Origin: an uncultured Eubacteriales bacterium
Lineage (GTDB): Bacteria; Bacillota; Clostridia; Oscillospirales; Oscillospiraceae
Assembly (NCBI GenBank): GCA_905201305.1
Contig: CAJKNS010000099.1
Coordinates: 1 to 8,176, forward strand
DNA length: 8,176 nt
Reading direction: 5' to 3'
Each line of letters opens with the position of its first letter. The first letter of the stretch is position 1. Of the stretch, positions 1 to 5,676 are shown in pieces. Position numbers and translations under genes: made by a program. A model generated the notes under the pieces. The model was not told where the DNA came from. It saw nothing but the letters and a program-made list of their open reading frames with translations, and ran no database searches.

Positions 1-111
1 GGCGGCTACCAGTTCCACGGTATTTATGAATTCATCCCCGTCCGTTCCCTGGAGCTGATGCCCAAGATTCTCTGCAACATTGTCTATACCTATGGAAAAG
101 GAGAAAATTAG
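1..111 (+). CDS. pepT: Tripeptide aminopeptidase (peptidase T), C-terminal fragment
   Basis: Only the last 36 codons are visible, in frame 1, ending with TAG at 109-111; the start lies outside the window. The segment GGYQFHGIYEFIPVRSLE strongly resembles the C-terminus of peptidase T, where a 'TGGYN(F/Y)HGKHEF' stretch supplies the last metal-ligand histidine (here the H of FHG) and is followed by a helix ending the protein. Peptidase T is a cytoplasmic zinc-dependent M20-family exopeptidase that removes the N-terminal residue of tripeptides. Its tail contains the ribosome binding site of the next gene, an M20 dipeptidase that starts 2 nt after this stop, so the two are almost certainly co-transcribed. 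The identification rests on a short fragment, but the motif is characteristic. Another M20B-type peptidase is the main alternative. Confidence 0.8.
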   Translation, partial: GGYQFHGIYEFIPVRSLELMPKILCNIVYTYGKGEN

Positions 112-113
112 TC

Positions 114-1529
114 ATGGATCAGAACGTAATTTCCCAGTGGGTGGAAGCCCATCGGGAGGAATTTCTGGAGGATATCAAGGCGCTGGTTCGCATTCAGTCG
201 GACCGCGGTGAGCCAAAGCCCGGCGCACCCTTTGGCGAGGGTCCCAACCATGCGCTGACCAAGGCGCTGGAGATTGCAGGCGGCTACGGCTTCAAGACCA
301 CCAACTATGACGGCTATGTTGGCACCGTAGACTATCTTCCGGACAATGACCATCATCTGGACATTTTAAGCCACATGGACTGCGTCCCCGTTGCCGACGG
401 CTGGACAGTGACCGGTCCCTTTGACCCCATTGTCAAGGACGGCAAAATCTATGGTCGCGGCACCGCAGACGATAAGGGTCCCGGCGTAGCTGCCCTCTAT
501 GCCCTCCGCTGCCTGAAAGAGCTGAACGTCCCCCTGAAGCACAATGTCCGCCTGATTTGGGGCACGGACGAGGAATGCGGCAGCGGCGATATTGCCCATT
601 ACTACGCCCAGGAGCCGGAGGCAAAGTACACCTTCTCCCCTGACGCCGACTATCCCCTGATTAACATCGAAAAGGGCGGTCTGATTGGCACCATTTTTGC
701 CGACTTCCAGGAGAGCGATGCCCTGCCTCGGATTAAGACCATCGATGCCGGGCTGAAAATCAACGTGGTGCCGGACAAGTGCCATATGGAGATTGAGGGC
801 ATGCGGAAAACCGTTGCCGAGATCTACTGCGCAGGCGCCAAGGAGGAAACCGGCGTTTCCTTTACCGTCACGGAGCTGGACAAGCATACCATCGCCATTG
901 ACGCCCAGGGCGAGGGTGCCCATGCAGCCTCCCCTCAGGGCGGCAACAACGCCATTACCGCCATGCTCCACCTGGTCTCCGCCATGCATCTTCCGGATTG
1001 CCCCCAGGTGCAGGCGCTCCATGGACTGCATGAGCTGATTCCCCACGGGGATTATCTGGGCGAGGGCTTGGGCGTCAAAATGTCCGACGAAATTTCCGGC
1101 GAGCTGACCCTGAGCCTTGACATCATCCATGTGACCCCCACCGGTCTGGAGGCACAGTTTGATTGCCGCAGTCCCCTGTGCGCCAACGATCAGAACATGA
1201 AGTATGCCGCCATGCAGGCATGCGCAAAGAAGGGGCTGGCACTGAAGGACGTTCCCATGAAGCAGCCCCACCATGTGCCCGCAGATACCCCCTTTGTGAA
1301 GACCCTGCTCCGCAGCTATGAGAAGTTCACCGGCGTTCAGGATGCAAAGCCCCTTGCCATCGGCGGCGGCACCTACTGCCATGAGATGAAAAACGGCGTA
1401 GCATTTGGCTGCACCATGCCCGGCACCGACAACCGGATGCATGGCAACGATGAATTTGCCGTTGTAGACGAGTTGGTTGTCTCCGTAAAAATTTTTGCCG
1501 ACGCAATCATCAATCTCTGTGGAGAATAA
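114..1529 (+). CDS. M20-family metallodipeptidase, PepV/Sapep-like
   Basis: This is a 471-residue cytoplasmic dinuclear-metal dipeptidase predicted to hydrolyse a broad range of dipeptides. The family motifs appear in order: SHMDCVPVADGW (86-97, with H87 and D89), GRGTADDKGP (114-123, D119), TDEECGSGD (151-159, E153 and E154), SPDADYP (175-181, D177), GEGAHAASPQGG (266-277, H270, in the lid domain) and GTDNRMHGNDE (437-447, H443). By family knowledge these correspond to the metal ligands (H87, D119, E154, D177, H443), the catalytic base E153 and the lid histidine. Length and residue numbering match Lactobacillus PepV almost exactly, so the gene looks intact. The start ATG is preceded by AAGGAG at 98-103, inside the end of pepT. 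It is the second gene of a peptidase operon and is followed by a strong terminator. It could be named pepV or assigned to the Sapep Mn-dependent dipeptidase group; sequence alone does not decide metal or substrate preference. Confidence 0.93.
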   Translation: MDQNVISQWVEAHREEFLEDIKALVRIQSDRGEPKPGAPFGEGPNHALTKALEIAGGYGFKTTNYDGYVGTVDYLPDNDHHLDILSHMDCVPVADGWTVTGPFDPIVKDGKIYGRGTADDKGPGVAALYALRCLKELNVPLKHNVRLIWGTDEECGSGDIAHYYAQEPEAKYTFSPDADYPLINIEKGGLIGTIFADFQESDALPRIKTIDAGLKINVVPDKCHMEIEGMRKTVAEIYCAGAKEETGVSFTVTELDKHTIAIDAQGEGAHAASPQGGNNAITAMLHLVSAMHLPDCPQVQALHGLHELIPHGDYLGEGLGVKMSDEISGELTLSLDIIHVTPTGLEAQFDCRSPLCANDQNMKYAAMQACAKKGLALKDVPMKQPHHVPADTPFVKTLLRSYEKFTGVQDAKPLAIGGGTYCHEMKNGVAFGCTMPGTDNRMHGNDEFAVVDELVVSVKIFADAIINLCGE

Positions 1530-1533
1530 CGCC

Positions 1534-1570
1534 AAAAGGGTCCGGCATGCAGCGTGCAGGACCCTTTTTT
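1534..1570 (+). terminator. Rho-independent terminator of the peptidase operon
   Basis: A perfect 10-bp stem AAAAGGGTCC (1534-1543) / GGACCCTTTT (1559-1568) is followed by further Ts to 1570. The loop has an inner GCAT/GTGC pairing that lengthens the hairpin. It begins 5 nt after the dipeptidase stop codon and precedes a new promoter, so it separates the peptidase operon from the LCP gene. Confidence 0.9.
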
Positions 1571-1613
1571 ACAAATTTATTGCACCATTTTCTGCCGCAA
1601 TTCCCTCTCAGCG

Positions 1614-1642
1614 TTGACTTCCATCTCACAAAATGGTAAAAT
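1614..1642 (+). promoter_or_regulatory. Sigma-A type promoter of the LCP gene
   Basis: A TTGACT -35 box (1614-1619) and a TAAAAT -10 box (1637-1642) are separated by 17 nt. TGG directly before the -10 box makes it an extended -10 promoter. Transcription would start near 1649, giving a leader of about 50 nt before the ATG at 1699. Both boxes match the vegetative consensus at five of six positions. Confidence 0.8.
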
Positions 1643-1664
1643 AGCTTTAAATATTATCCTATCG

Positions 1665-1681
1665 TGCTGCATTGTGCAGCA
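1665..1681 (+). promoter_or_regulatory. Small leader hairpin upstream of the LCP start
   Basis: TGCTGC (1665-1670) and GCAGCA (1676-1681) form a perfect 6-bp stem with a 5-nt loop, in the short 5' untranslated leader. It ends 4 nt before the Shine-Dalgarno sequence TGGAGG (1686-1691). It could affect mRNA stability or ribosome access; no known riboswitch or protein-binding element is recognised. Confidence 0.45.
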
Positions 1682-1698
1682 GAAATGGAGGTTTCACT

Positions 1699-3213
1699 AT
1701 GAGTAAAAGGAACCGCAGAGGAAACCACTGGCGGCTCTTACAGGGGATTTGTCTGGTCGCACTGATTTTGTGCGCCGTCTCTGCCATTGCATTTGCCGTG
1801 CTGCTGGTATCCACTATGCTGCTTCCGGGAAAATATATCGCGGTAGTCCTCGTTGGTCTTGCATTGATGATTACGCTGGTCACGCTGCTGATTTGGAACC
1901 CAGTCAAAACCGGACGTTGCGTCACTGGTGCAGTGCTGTCTTTGCTGTTTAGCGCCGCATTGATTACCGGCTGCCTATATGTCAATAAGGGAATGAGCAC
2001 AGCAAAGGAAATCACCACGCCGCAAGTAGAAACTGCCTCAGTGGGTATTTACGTCCGTGCCGATGATATCAACGATTTTTCCCAGGTTGCTGCCACCTAT
2101 ACTTATGGCATTCTTGCACAGCAGGACCGGGATAATACCAACGATGCCATTACTCAGCTGAATCAGGAATATGGCGTCACCATTGTCCCCAAGGAATATG
2201 ATGGTCTGCCCCAGCTGATCGATGCCATCCTTGGAAAAGACGTGGACGCCATCATTCTGAACAGCGCCTATTTGGACCTGCTTTCCGAGATGGAGGGCTA
2301 CGAAGACGCTGCCAGCCAGTTGAAGGAAGCTACCATCACCCATGTAAAGCGTCAGGTCGTGGAGGCTAAGCTGGATCCGGATGCAGCCAATCGTCTCCAG
2401 GGCAACACCAAGGACACCGACACTGCGGATACCACAGACGAACAGGACGGCATGATTTTCACCGTGTTCATCAGTGGTATTGACAGCCGCTCCGGACTCG
2501 TTGTCAAAAGCCGCAGCGATGTCAATATTCTTGCCTCGGTGAATACAGCAACCCATAAGGTGGTGCTGATTTCTACCCCGCGAGACTACTATGTGCCCCT
2601 TTCTATTTCCGGCGGCGCCAAGGACAAGCTGACCCATGCTGGAATCTACGGCATTGATGTGTCCATGGACACCATGGCAATGCTCTATGACGTCAATGTG
2701 GACTATTATTTCCGGGTTAACTTCAGCGGCTTTGAGGATATCATCGACGCATTGGGCGGTGTCACCGTCAACTCTGATTACGCTTTTACTGCCGGCAACT
2801 ATTCCTATACCCAGGGCGATAACCAGATGGACGGCGCCAAAGCGCTGACATTCGTCCGGGAGCGTCACGCCTTTGCCGAAGGAGATCGGCAGCGCGGTAA
2901 AAATCAGATGGCTCTGATTCAGGCTGTGATTCAGAAGGCGCTCTCCCCGGAGCTGTTGGTCAACTATAACTCCTTTATGGACTCTCTGTCCGGCAGCTTT
3001 GAAACCAGCGTTCCCTACGATCTGATTAGTACGGTTATCCGGGAGCAGCTGAGCAACGGCGGCAGCTGGAGCATCTCCACCTATAGTGTAGATGGCACCG
3101 GCGACAGTCAGGTTCCCTACTCCATGAGTCAGAAGGCCTATGTCATGGTGCCGGATCAAAGCACTGTGGATACCGCTAAGCAGATGATTCAGGATCTGTA
3201 CGAAGGTAAATAA
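1699..3213 (+). CDS. LytR-CpsA-Psr (LCP) family cell-wall glycopolymer ligase with three N-terminal TM segments
   Basis: This is a 504-residue membrane-anchored enzyme. LCP proteins transfer lipid-linked anionic glycopolymers (teichoic acids, capsule) onto peptidoglycan outside the membrane. Three hydrophobic segments lie at about 13-38, 46-66 and 74-95. An extracellular accessory region follows (about 113-225); its ligand-binding-like pattern (DRDNTNDAITQL, then YDGLPQLIDAILGKDVDAIILN) resembles the accessory domain of CpsA-type LCP proteins. An acidic T/D-rich linker (236-250) leads to the catalytic LCP domain (about 253-415). Typical residues are SRSD (271-274), TPRD (293-296, R295), LGGVTV (352-357), FVRERH (385-390) and the DRQRGKNQ arginines (396-403), which bind the pyrophosphate and metal of the lipid substrate. 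I chose the ATG at 1699 because TGGAGG (1686-1691) precedes it; an upstream in-frame ATG at 1672 lies in the leader hairpin and lacks a binding site. The gene is monocistronic with its own promoter. The specific polymer handled cannot be read from the sequence. Confidence 0.93.
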   Translation: MSKRNRRGNHWRLLQGICLVALILCAVSAIAFAVLLVSTMLLPGKYIAVVLVGLALMITLVTLLIWNPVKTGRCVTGAVLSLLFSAALITGCLYVNKGMSTAKEITTPQVETASVGIYVRADDINDFSQVAATYTYGILAQQDRDNTNDAITQLNQEYGVTIVPKEYDGLPQLIDAILGKDVDAIILNSAYLDLLSEMEGYEDAASQLKEATITHVKRQVVEAKLDPDAANRLQGNTKDTDTADTTDEQDGMIFTVFISGIDSRSGLVVKSRSDVNILASVNTATHKVVLISTPRDYYVPLSISGGAKDKLTHAGIYGIDVSMDTMAMLYDVNVDYYFRVNFSGFEDIIDALGGVTVNSDYAFTAGNYSYTQGDNQMDGAKALTFVRERHAFAEGDRQRGKNQMALIQAVIQKALSPELLVNYNSFMDSLSGSFETSVPYDLISTVIREQLSNGGSWSISTYSVDGTGDSQVPYSMSQKAYVMVPDQSTVDTAKQMIQDLYEGK

Positions 3214-3217
3214 ACCA

Positions 3218-3252
3218 TTGCCCCCTTTGCCTGCTATGGGCGAAGGGGGCAA
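3218..3252. terminator. Hairpin shared by convergent genes, probable bidirectional terminator
   Basis: A 14-bp stem TTGCCCCCTTTGCC (3218-3231) / GGCGAAGGGGGCAA (3239-3252), with one G-T pair, has a 7-nt loop. It starts 4 nt after the LCP stop codon. The right arm is also the last coding part of the convergent minus-strand gene. Neither side has a clean T-run: the plus side continues as AATGCATC and the minus side as TGGTTTATTT. Termination is therefore more plausible for the minus-strand transcript, and the structure may otherwise act as a 3' stabilising end. Confidence 0.65.
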
Positions 3253-3944
3253 AATGCATCTATATTGATTTCTTTGGCTGCCCGAATGGCTGCATCTAAG
3301 GTTTCATAGGGCTGCTCTGTGATCGCAGCGGCATCCTGAAGGGCGATTTTCTGATCGGCATTCATTTGATCGCCCCATTCCTCCAGCAGCGCAGCGGCGG
3401 ACTGGGCGTCTGTGAGGACATAGCTTTTCAGTATCCAGGCATCGCCGTCGTTTCGATCTTCTTCCACCTTCCAGACGCCGTCTTCCCGCGCCATTTTCGC
3501 CTGAATTTCGTCCAATGAAACACCGGCAGTAATCCAATAGTTTCCATCGTCTTTCTGCTCAACCCAGACAGCATCCGAACGAATCGCTGCCTTTGCTACG
3601 TGATTCAGCGCAAACAGCGGCGACCATTCCATGCTCCAGCCACCCAGGACTGCGGATATGTCATATCGTCCCCCGCGAGAATAGATTTGCCAGTCCTCTG
3701 GGGTACTGGCATAAGAATGCTTCTCAATCCAAAGCTGACTCCATCGGGCATCGTAGGCATCGATTGCCCGCTGGATTGTCTCCTGGTCCGTCCAATCGCC
3801 ATCAGACAGGACACCCCATTGATTATATAGCTCAAAGGCTTCCGCCATATTCTCTGTTGCAATTCTCTGCTGCCGGAACAAAACGCCCGCTGCCGCTCCG
3901 GCTGCGATCAGGACCGCCAGAACAACAATCCACCATTTCCGCAT
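3234..3944 (-). CDS. Hypothetical single-TM membrane-anchored protein
   Basis: I do not recognise the family. The 236-residue protein has one hydrophobic N-terminal segment (about 5-23) after MRKWW, no lipobox cysteine, and a W- and D-rich exterior part. Residues about 30-155 alternate helix- and strand-like stretches and end in DGVWKVEE, a pattern seen in NTF2-like/SnoaL-like exported domains; this is only a resemblance. Residues 158-236 look helical and A/D/E-rich. Start choice: GTG at 3953-3951 is possible, but the Shine-Dalgarno GGAAGGGA (3961-3954) touches it directly, whereas ATG at 3944 has correct spacing. The upstream minus-strand gene ends in a strong terminator, so this gene probably has its own promoter or depends on read-through; no convincing promoter is seen between 3945 and 4006. 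Its last codons (encoding CPLR) lie in the hairpin shared with the convergent LCP gene. Confidence 0.75.
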   Translation of the reverse strand: MRKWWIVVLAVLIAAGAAAGVLFRQQRIATENMAEAFELYNQWGVLSDGDWTDQETIQRAIDAYDARWSQLWIEKHSYASTPEDWQIYSRGGRYDISAVLGGWSMEWSPLFALNHVAKAAIRSDAVWVEQKDDGNYWITAGVSLDEIQAKMAREDGVWKVEEDRNDGDAWILKSYVLTDAQSAAALLEEWGDQMNADQKIALQDAAAITEQPYETLDAAIRAAKEINIDAFCPLRP

Positions 3945-3953
3945 ATTTTCCAC

Positions 3954-3961
3954 TCCCTTCC
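3954..3961 (-). promoter_or_regulatory. Ribosome binding site deciding the start at 3944
   Basis: Read on the minus strand, GGAAGGGA lies immediately before a GTG at 3953 and about 10 nt before an ATG at 3944. The spacing favours the ATG. Confidence 0.6.
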
Positions 3962-4006
3962 GAAGTTATCTTCAGTTTAGCCCCCGGATGTGTCCGTGCT
4001 GTGTTC

Positions 4007-4040
4007 AAAAAACCTCCCCCGATTTGACCGGAGGAGGTTT
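4007..4040 (-). terminator. Rho-independent terminator of the two-TM membrane protein gene
   Basis: On the minus strand AAACCTCCTCCG (4040-4029) pairs with CGGGGGAGGTTT (4021-4010) over 12 bp with one G-T pair and a 7-nt loop, followed by a T-run that extends to 4007. It lies 8 nt past the stop codon of the 4049-4534 gene and separates it from the next minus-strand gene. Confidence 0.9.
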
Positions 4041-4048
4041 GATGTAAG

Positions 4049-4534
4049 TTACCGCTTGATCTCCATGGGGATCTTATAGTCGCTCTGGTACTTGCCCAGA
4101 ATGTCCACATTGGAGTAATAGCCATCAGAAATCCGATAATGCTGCCGACCGCCTTCGAGGATGATATCGGCTACATTGACGTTGGTCCGGACCTTTTCGT
4201 TGCTGGCATTGGCGCCGGGACGCTCCCAGAAAATCGCAGCGATCTTCTCTCTGGGAATCACCGTAGTCTTAAACGTCTCCTTGATGACAATGGCATTCTC
4301 ATAGCAGATGACCCTGCCCATGATGGTCTTGATGCAATAAGCCAGCAGCACAATGCCAACCACCAGCAGCACAATGCCCGTAACTGCCATACTGCCAAAG
4401 GTCCCCTTGGAAATACCATAGCCCATAACGCTGATTCCGGCAATCAGGAAAATGAACGCCACCATCAGCATGCCGCTGACCGCCAAGGGCAGCGTCTTCG
4501 CTTCACCGATTTTCTTACCGTAGTTTTCTTCCAC
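4049..4534 (-). CDS. Two-TM membrane protein with PH-like cytoplasmic tail, unknown function
   Basis: With a GTG start at 4534 the protein has 161 residues. Two hydrophobic helices (about 17-38 and 47-69) form a hairpin in the membrane. They are followed by a beta-rich domain (about 74-155) whose opening CYENAIVIKETFKTTVIPREKIAAIFW resembles the first strands of bacterial PH-like domains (bPH/YdbT-type): a short strand naming the residue environment, then an 'I-x-x-I' segment. That fold assignment is an inference; no enzyme motif is visible. Start choice: an upstream in-frame ATG at 4555 would add seven residues but has only a weak AGGGCG before it, whereas GGGGAGG (4549-4543) sits 8 nt before the GTG. 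The gene has its own promoter, divergent from the marR-mrnC-rqcH operon, and ends at a strong terminator, so it appears monocistronic. Divergence from a MarR-type gene makes co-regulation possible. Confidence 0.78.
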   Translation of the reverse strand: MEENYGKKIGEAKTLPLAVSGMLMVAFIFLIAGISVMGYGISKGTFGSMAVTGIVLLVVGIVLLAYCIKTIMGRVICYENAIVIKETFKTTVIPREKIAAIFWERPGANASNEKVRTNVNVADIILEGGRQHYRISDGYYSNVDILGKYQSDYKIPMEIKR

Positions 4535-4542
4535 AATCGTTT

Positions 4543-4549
4543 CCTCCCC
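4543..4549 (-). promoter_or_regulatory. Strong Shine-Dalgarno favouring a GTG start
   Basis: GGGGAGG on the minus strand lies 8 nt before the GTG at 4534-4532. It falls inside the coding part of the longer ATG-started reading (4555), which supports the shorter protein. Confidence 0.65.
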
Positions 4550-4576
4550 GGGCATTGCGCCCTAAAATATAGCGCT

Positions 4577-4605
4577 AATATACCACAGTCTGCACAAAAA
4601 GTCAG
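4577..4605 (-). promoter_or_regulatory. Promoter of the two-TM membrane protein gene
   Basis: On the minus strand, CTGACT (4605-4600) is 17 nt from TATATT (4582-4577), which is directly preceded by TGG as an extended -10. Transcription would start near 4570, about 36 nt before the preferred GTG start. The -35 box matches consensus at four of six positions. Confidence 0.6.
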
Positions 4606-4670
4606 CAATAACCTGTGGCGAATTGGTAATTTCAGTACAATGACTGTTAGCCGTCAAACTTTTTTGTGCA
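4591..4670. repeat. Inverted repeat in the divergent intergenic region
   Basis: TGCACAAAAAGT (4591-4602) recurs in inverted orientation as ACTTTTTTGTGCA (4658-4670), differing by one extra A/T. The similarity extends weakly to a flanking CTG. The left copy lies in the spacer of the minus-strand promoter. The arms could be regulator binding sites. Confidence 0.5.
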
Positions 4671-4727
4671 TTCTGCCCATTGTTTTTCACAATTCCTTCA
4701 CAGAAACGATGCACCCACAGATTTCTA

Positions 4728-4740
4728 CTTTCCAAGAAAG
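4728..4740. promoter_or_regulatory. Candidate operator palindrome over the marR -35 box
   Basis: CTTTC-CAA-GAAAG is a perfect inverted repeat with 5-nt arms covering the -35 box. MarR-type dimers bind palindromes and often repress their own promoter, so this is a plausible but unproven autoregulatory site. A palindrome this short can also occur by chance. Confidence 0.35.
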
Positions 4741-4757
4741 GTGGATTGTGGTATAAT
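4729..4757 (+). promoter_or_regulatory. Promoter of the marR-mrnC-rqcH operon
   Basis: A perfect TATAAT -10 (4752-4757), preceded by TGG as an extended -10, lies 17 nt from TTTCCA (4729-4734), a four-of-six -35 box. Transcription would start near 4764, giving a short leader to the ATG at 4791. A perfect 5-3-5 palindrome (4728-4740) overlaps the -35 box. Confidence 0.8.
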
Positions 4758-4790
4758 AGTATGAAAAACATTTGATAGTGAGGTGCTTTC

Positions 4791-5249
4791 ATGCCCATTT
4801 CCAGATATGATTTCGGTGGACTGGTGTTCACCGTCACCCGTGATTTTGCCCGAATGGAACGGAACTTTTGTAAGGTTGCAGGGCTATATCAGGGTCAGCC
4901 GCGAATTCTTACAATATTAAAGTCCAACGAGGGCGTTACCCTCAGTGAGCTATCGCCGCTGTGCGGCATCGGACTGCCCAGTCTGTCCGTTTCTCTGCGC
5001 AATCTGCAAAAATCCGGTTTAATCCGCAAGGAGGGCACCGGAAAGAACCAAAAGCTCTATCTCACCGAGCTGGGGCACCAGTGCGCCATGATATTCCATC
5101 AGGAAATCGACAGCTTTTTCACCCAGTATTTTTCCACCCTTGGACCCCAGGGCGCAGAAGCATTCGGCAGCGCCCTCCAATCCTTTGACAAGTTCATCGA
5201 AGATTTCAACGACCAGTATGAGCTGCGCCACGGCTGGAAAAAGGACTGA
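4791..5249 (+). CDS. MarR-family winged-helix transcriptional regulator
   Basis: The 152-residue protein has the length and layout of MarR dimeric repressors: an N-terminal helix (about 10-30), a winged helix-turn-helix (about 32-96) and C-terminal helices (about 97-145) for dimerisation. Visible features are QPRILTILKSNEGVTLSEL (36-54), a recognition helix around GLPSLSVSLRNLQKSGLI (61-78), and a wing strand QKLYLTELG (87-95). The 'D-x-R' wing signature common in MarR proteins is replaced by GTGKNQ, so wing contacts with DNA may differ. The ATG has TGAGGTG at 4779-4785 as its binding site. It is the first gene of an operon, 13 nt ahead of mrnC, and diverges from a membrane-protein gene. It likely regulates itself and perhaps the divergent gene; ligand and regulon are unknown. 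Confidence 0.88.
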   Translation: MPISRYDFGGLVFTVTRDFARMERNFCKVAGLYQGQPRILTILKSNEGVTLSELSPLCGIGLPSLSVSLRNLQKSGLIRKEGTGKNQKLYLTELGHQCAMIFHQEIDSFFTQYFSTLGPQGAEAFGSALQSFDKFIEDFNDQYELRHGWKKD

Positions 5250-5262
5250 CAGGAGGAACACC

Positions 5263-5676
5263 ATGGAAGCACTGCTGCATCATGCCCTGAATCCAAGAGA
5301 GGTCGGCGCCGTTTCTGCCCTGGGGCTTGCCCATATGGGAGACGCGGTTTATGAGATTCTCGTCCGGTCCATGCTTGTGCTGGACGGGCGAACCACCAGC
5401 GGGCATCTTCACAAAGAAACCACCGCCTATGTCTGCGCGCCTGCTCAGGCGGGGGCTGCCGACCGCTTGCTGCCCCATTTAACCGAAGAGGAAGCGGGCT
5501 ATTACCGCCGCGGTCGAAATGCCGCCGTCCACAACATTCCCAAGAATGCCACCCACAGCCAGTATTCCAAGGCAACGGGACTGGAGGCGCTGTTTGGCGC
5601 CCTCTATCTTCTGGGACAGACGGATCGGATTCGTGCGCTGTTTACCATTATCATGGAGGATCGCCATGCCACTTGA
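5263..5676 (+). CDS. mrnC: Mini-ribonuclease III
   Basis: The 137-residue protein is a standalone RNase III catalytic domain without the double-stranded-RNA-binding domain. In Bacillus its counterpart completes 5' and 3' maturation of 23S rRNA on the 50S precursor. Motifs: LGLAHMGDAVYEILVR (20-35, acidic metal residues D27 and E31), a central YRRGRNAA (81-88) with PKNAT (93-97), and the second acidic site TGLEALFGALYLL (105-117, E108). These match the Mini-III subfamily rather than full RNase III, and the length is usual. The start ATG at 5263 follows AGGAGG (5251-5256) at 6 nt; earlier in-frame ATGs fall inside marR without a binding site. Its end overlaps the start of rqcH by 11 nt. The gene acts in the cytoplasm on rRNA and shares transcripts with marR and rqcH. 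Confidence 0.95.
   Translation: MEALLHHALNPREVGAVSALGLAHMGDAVYEILVRSMLVLDGRTTSGHLHKETTAYVCAPAQAGAADRLLPHLTEEEAGYYRRGRNAAVHNIPKNATHSQYSKATGLEALFGALYLLGQTDRIRALFTIIMEDRHAT

Noticed and set aside
366..1535. Long open frame of 389 codons antisense to the dipeptidase gene
   Set aside because: The plus-strand protein carries every M20 motif; the antisense frame has no recognisable domain and arises from the biased codon use of the real gene.
1672..1698. Upstream ATG start for the LCP gene adding nine residues
   Set aside because: That ATG lies in the loop and arm of the leader hairpin without a Shine-Dalgarno; TGGAGG at 1686-1691 points to the ATG at 1699.
2038..3252. Long open frame of 404 codons antisense to the LCP gene
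   Set aside because: It mirrors a well-supported LCP gene, has no plausible ribosome binding site or domain, and reads as an H/G/V-rich shadow translation.
3985..3996. Short inverted repeat CGGATGTGTCCG upstream of the 3944 gene
   Set aside because: Arms of 4 nt are too short to distinguish from chance, and no promoter is recognisable around it.
4139..4756. Plus-strand open frame of 205 codons across the two-TM gene and the intergenic region
   Set aside because: It crosses a promoter region and lies antisense to a gene with clear TM helices, promoter and terminator; its composition (H, N, Q rich) is typical of shadow frames.
4562..4837. Minus-strand open frame of 91 codons covering the divergent intergenic region
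   Set aside because: It would run through both divergent promoters and the start of marR, with no domain and no binding site.
5099..5575. Minus-strand open frame antisense to marR and mrnC
   Set aside because: W/R/P/G-rich composition and overlap with two confidently identified genes mark it as a shadow.
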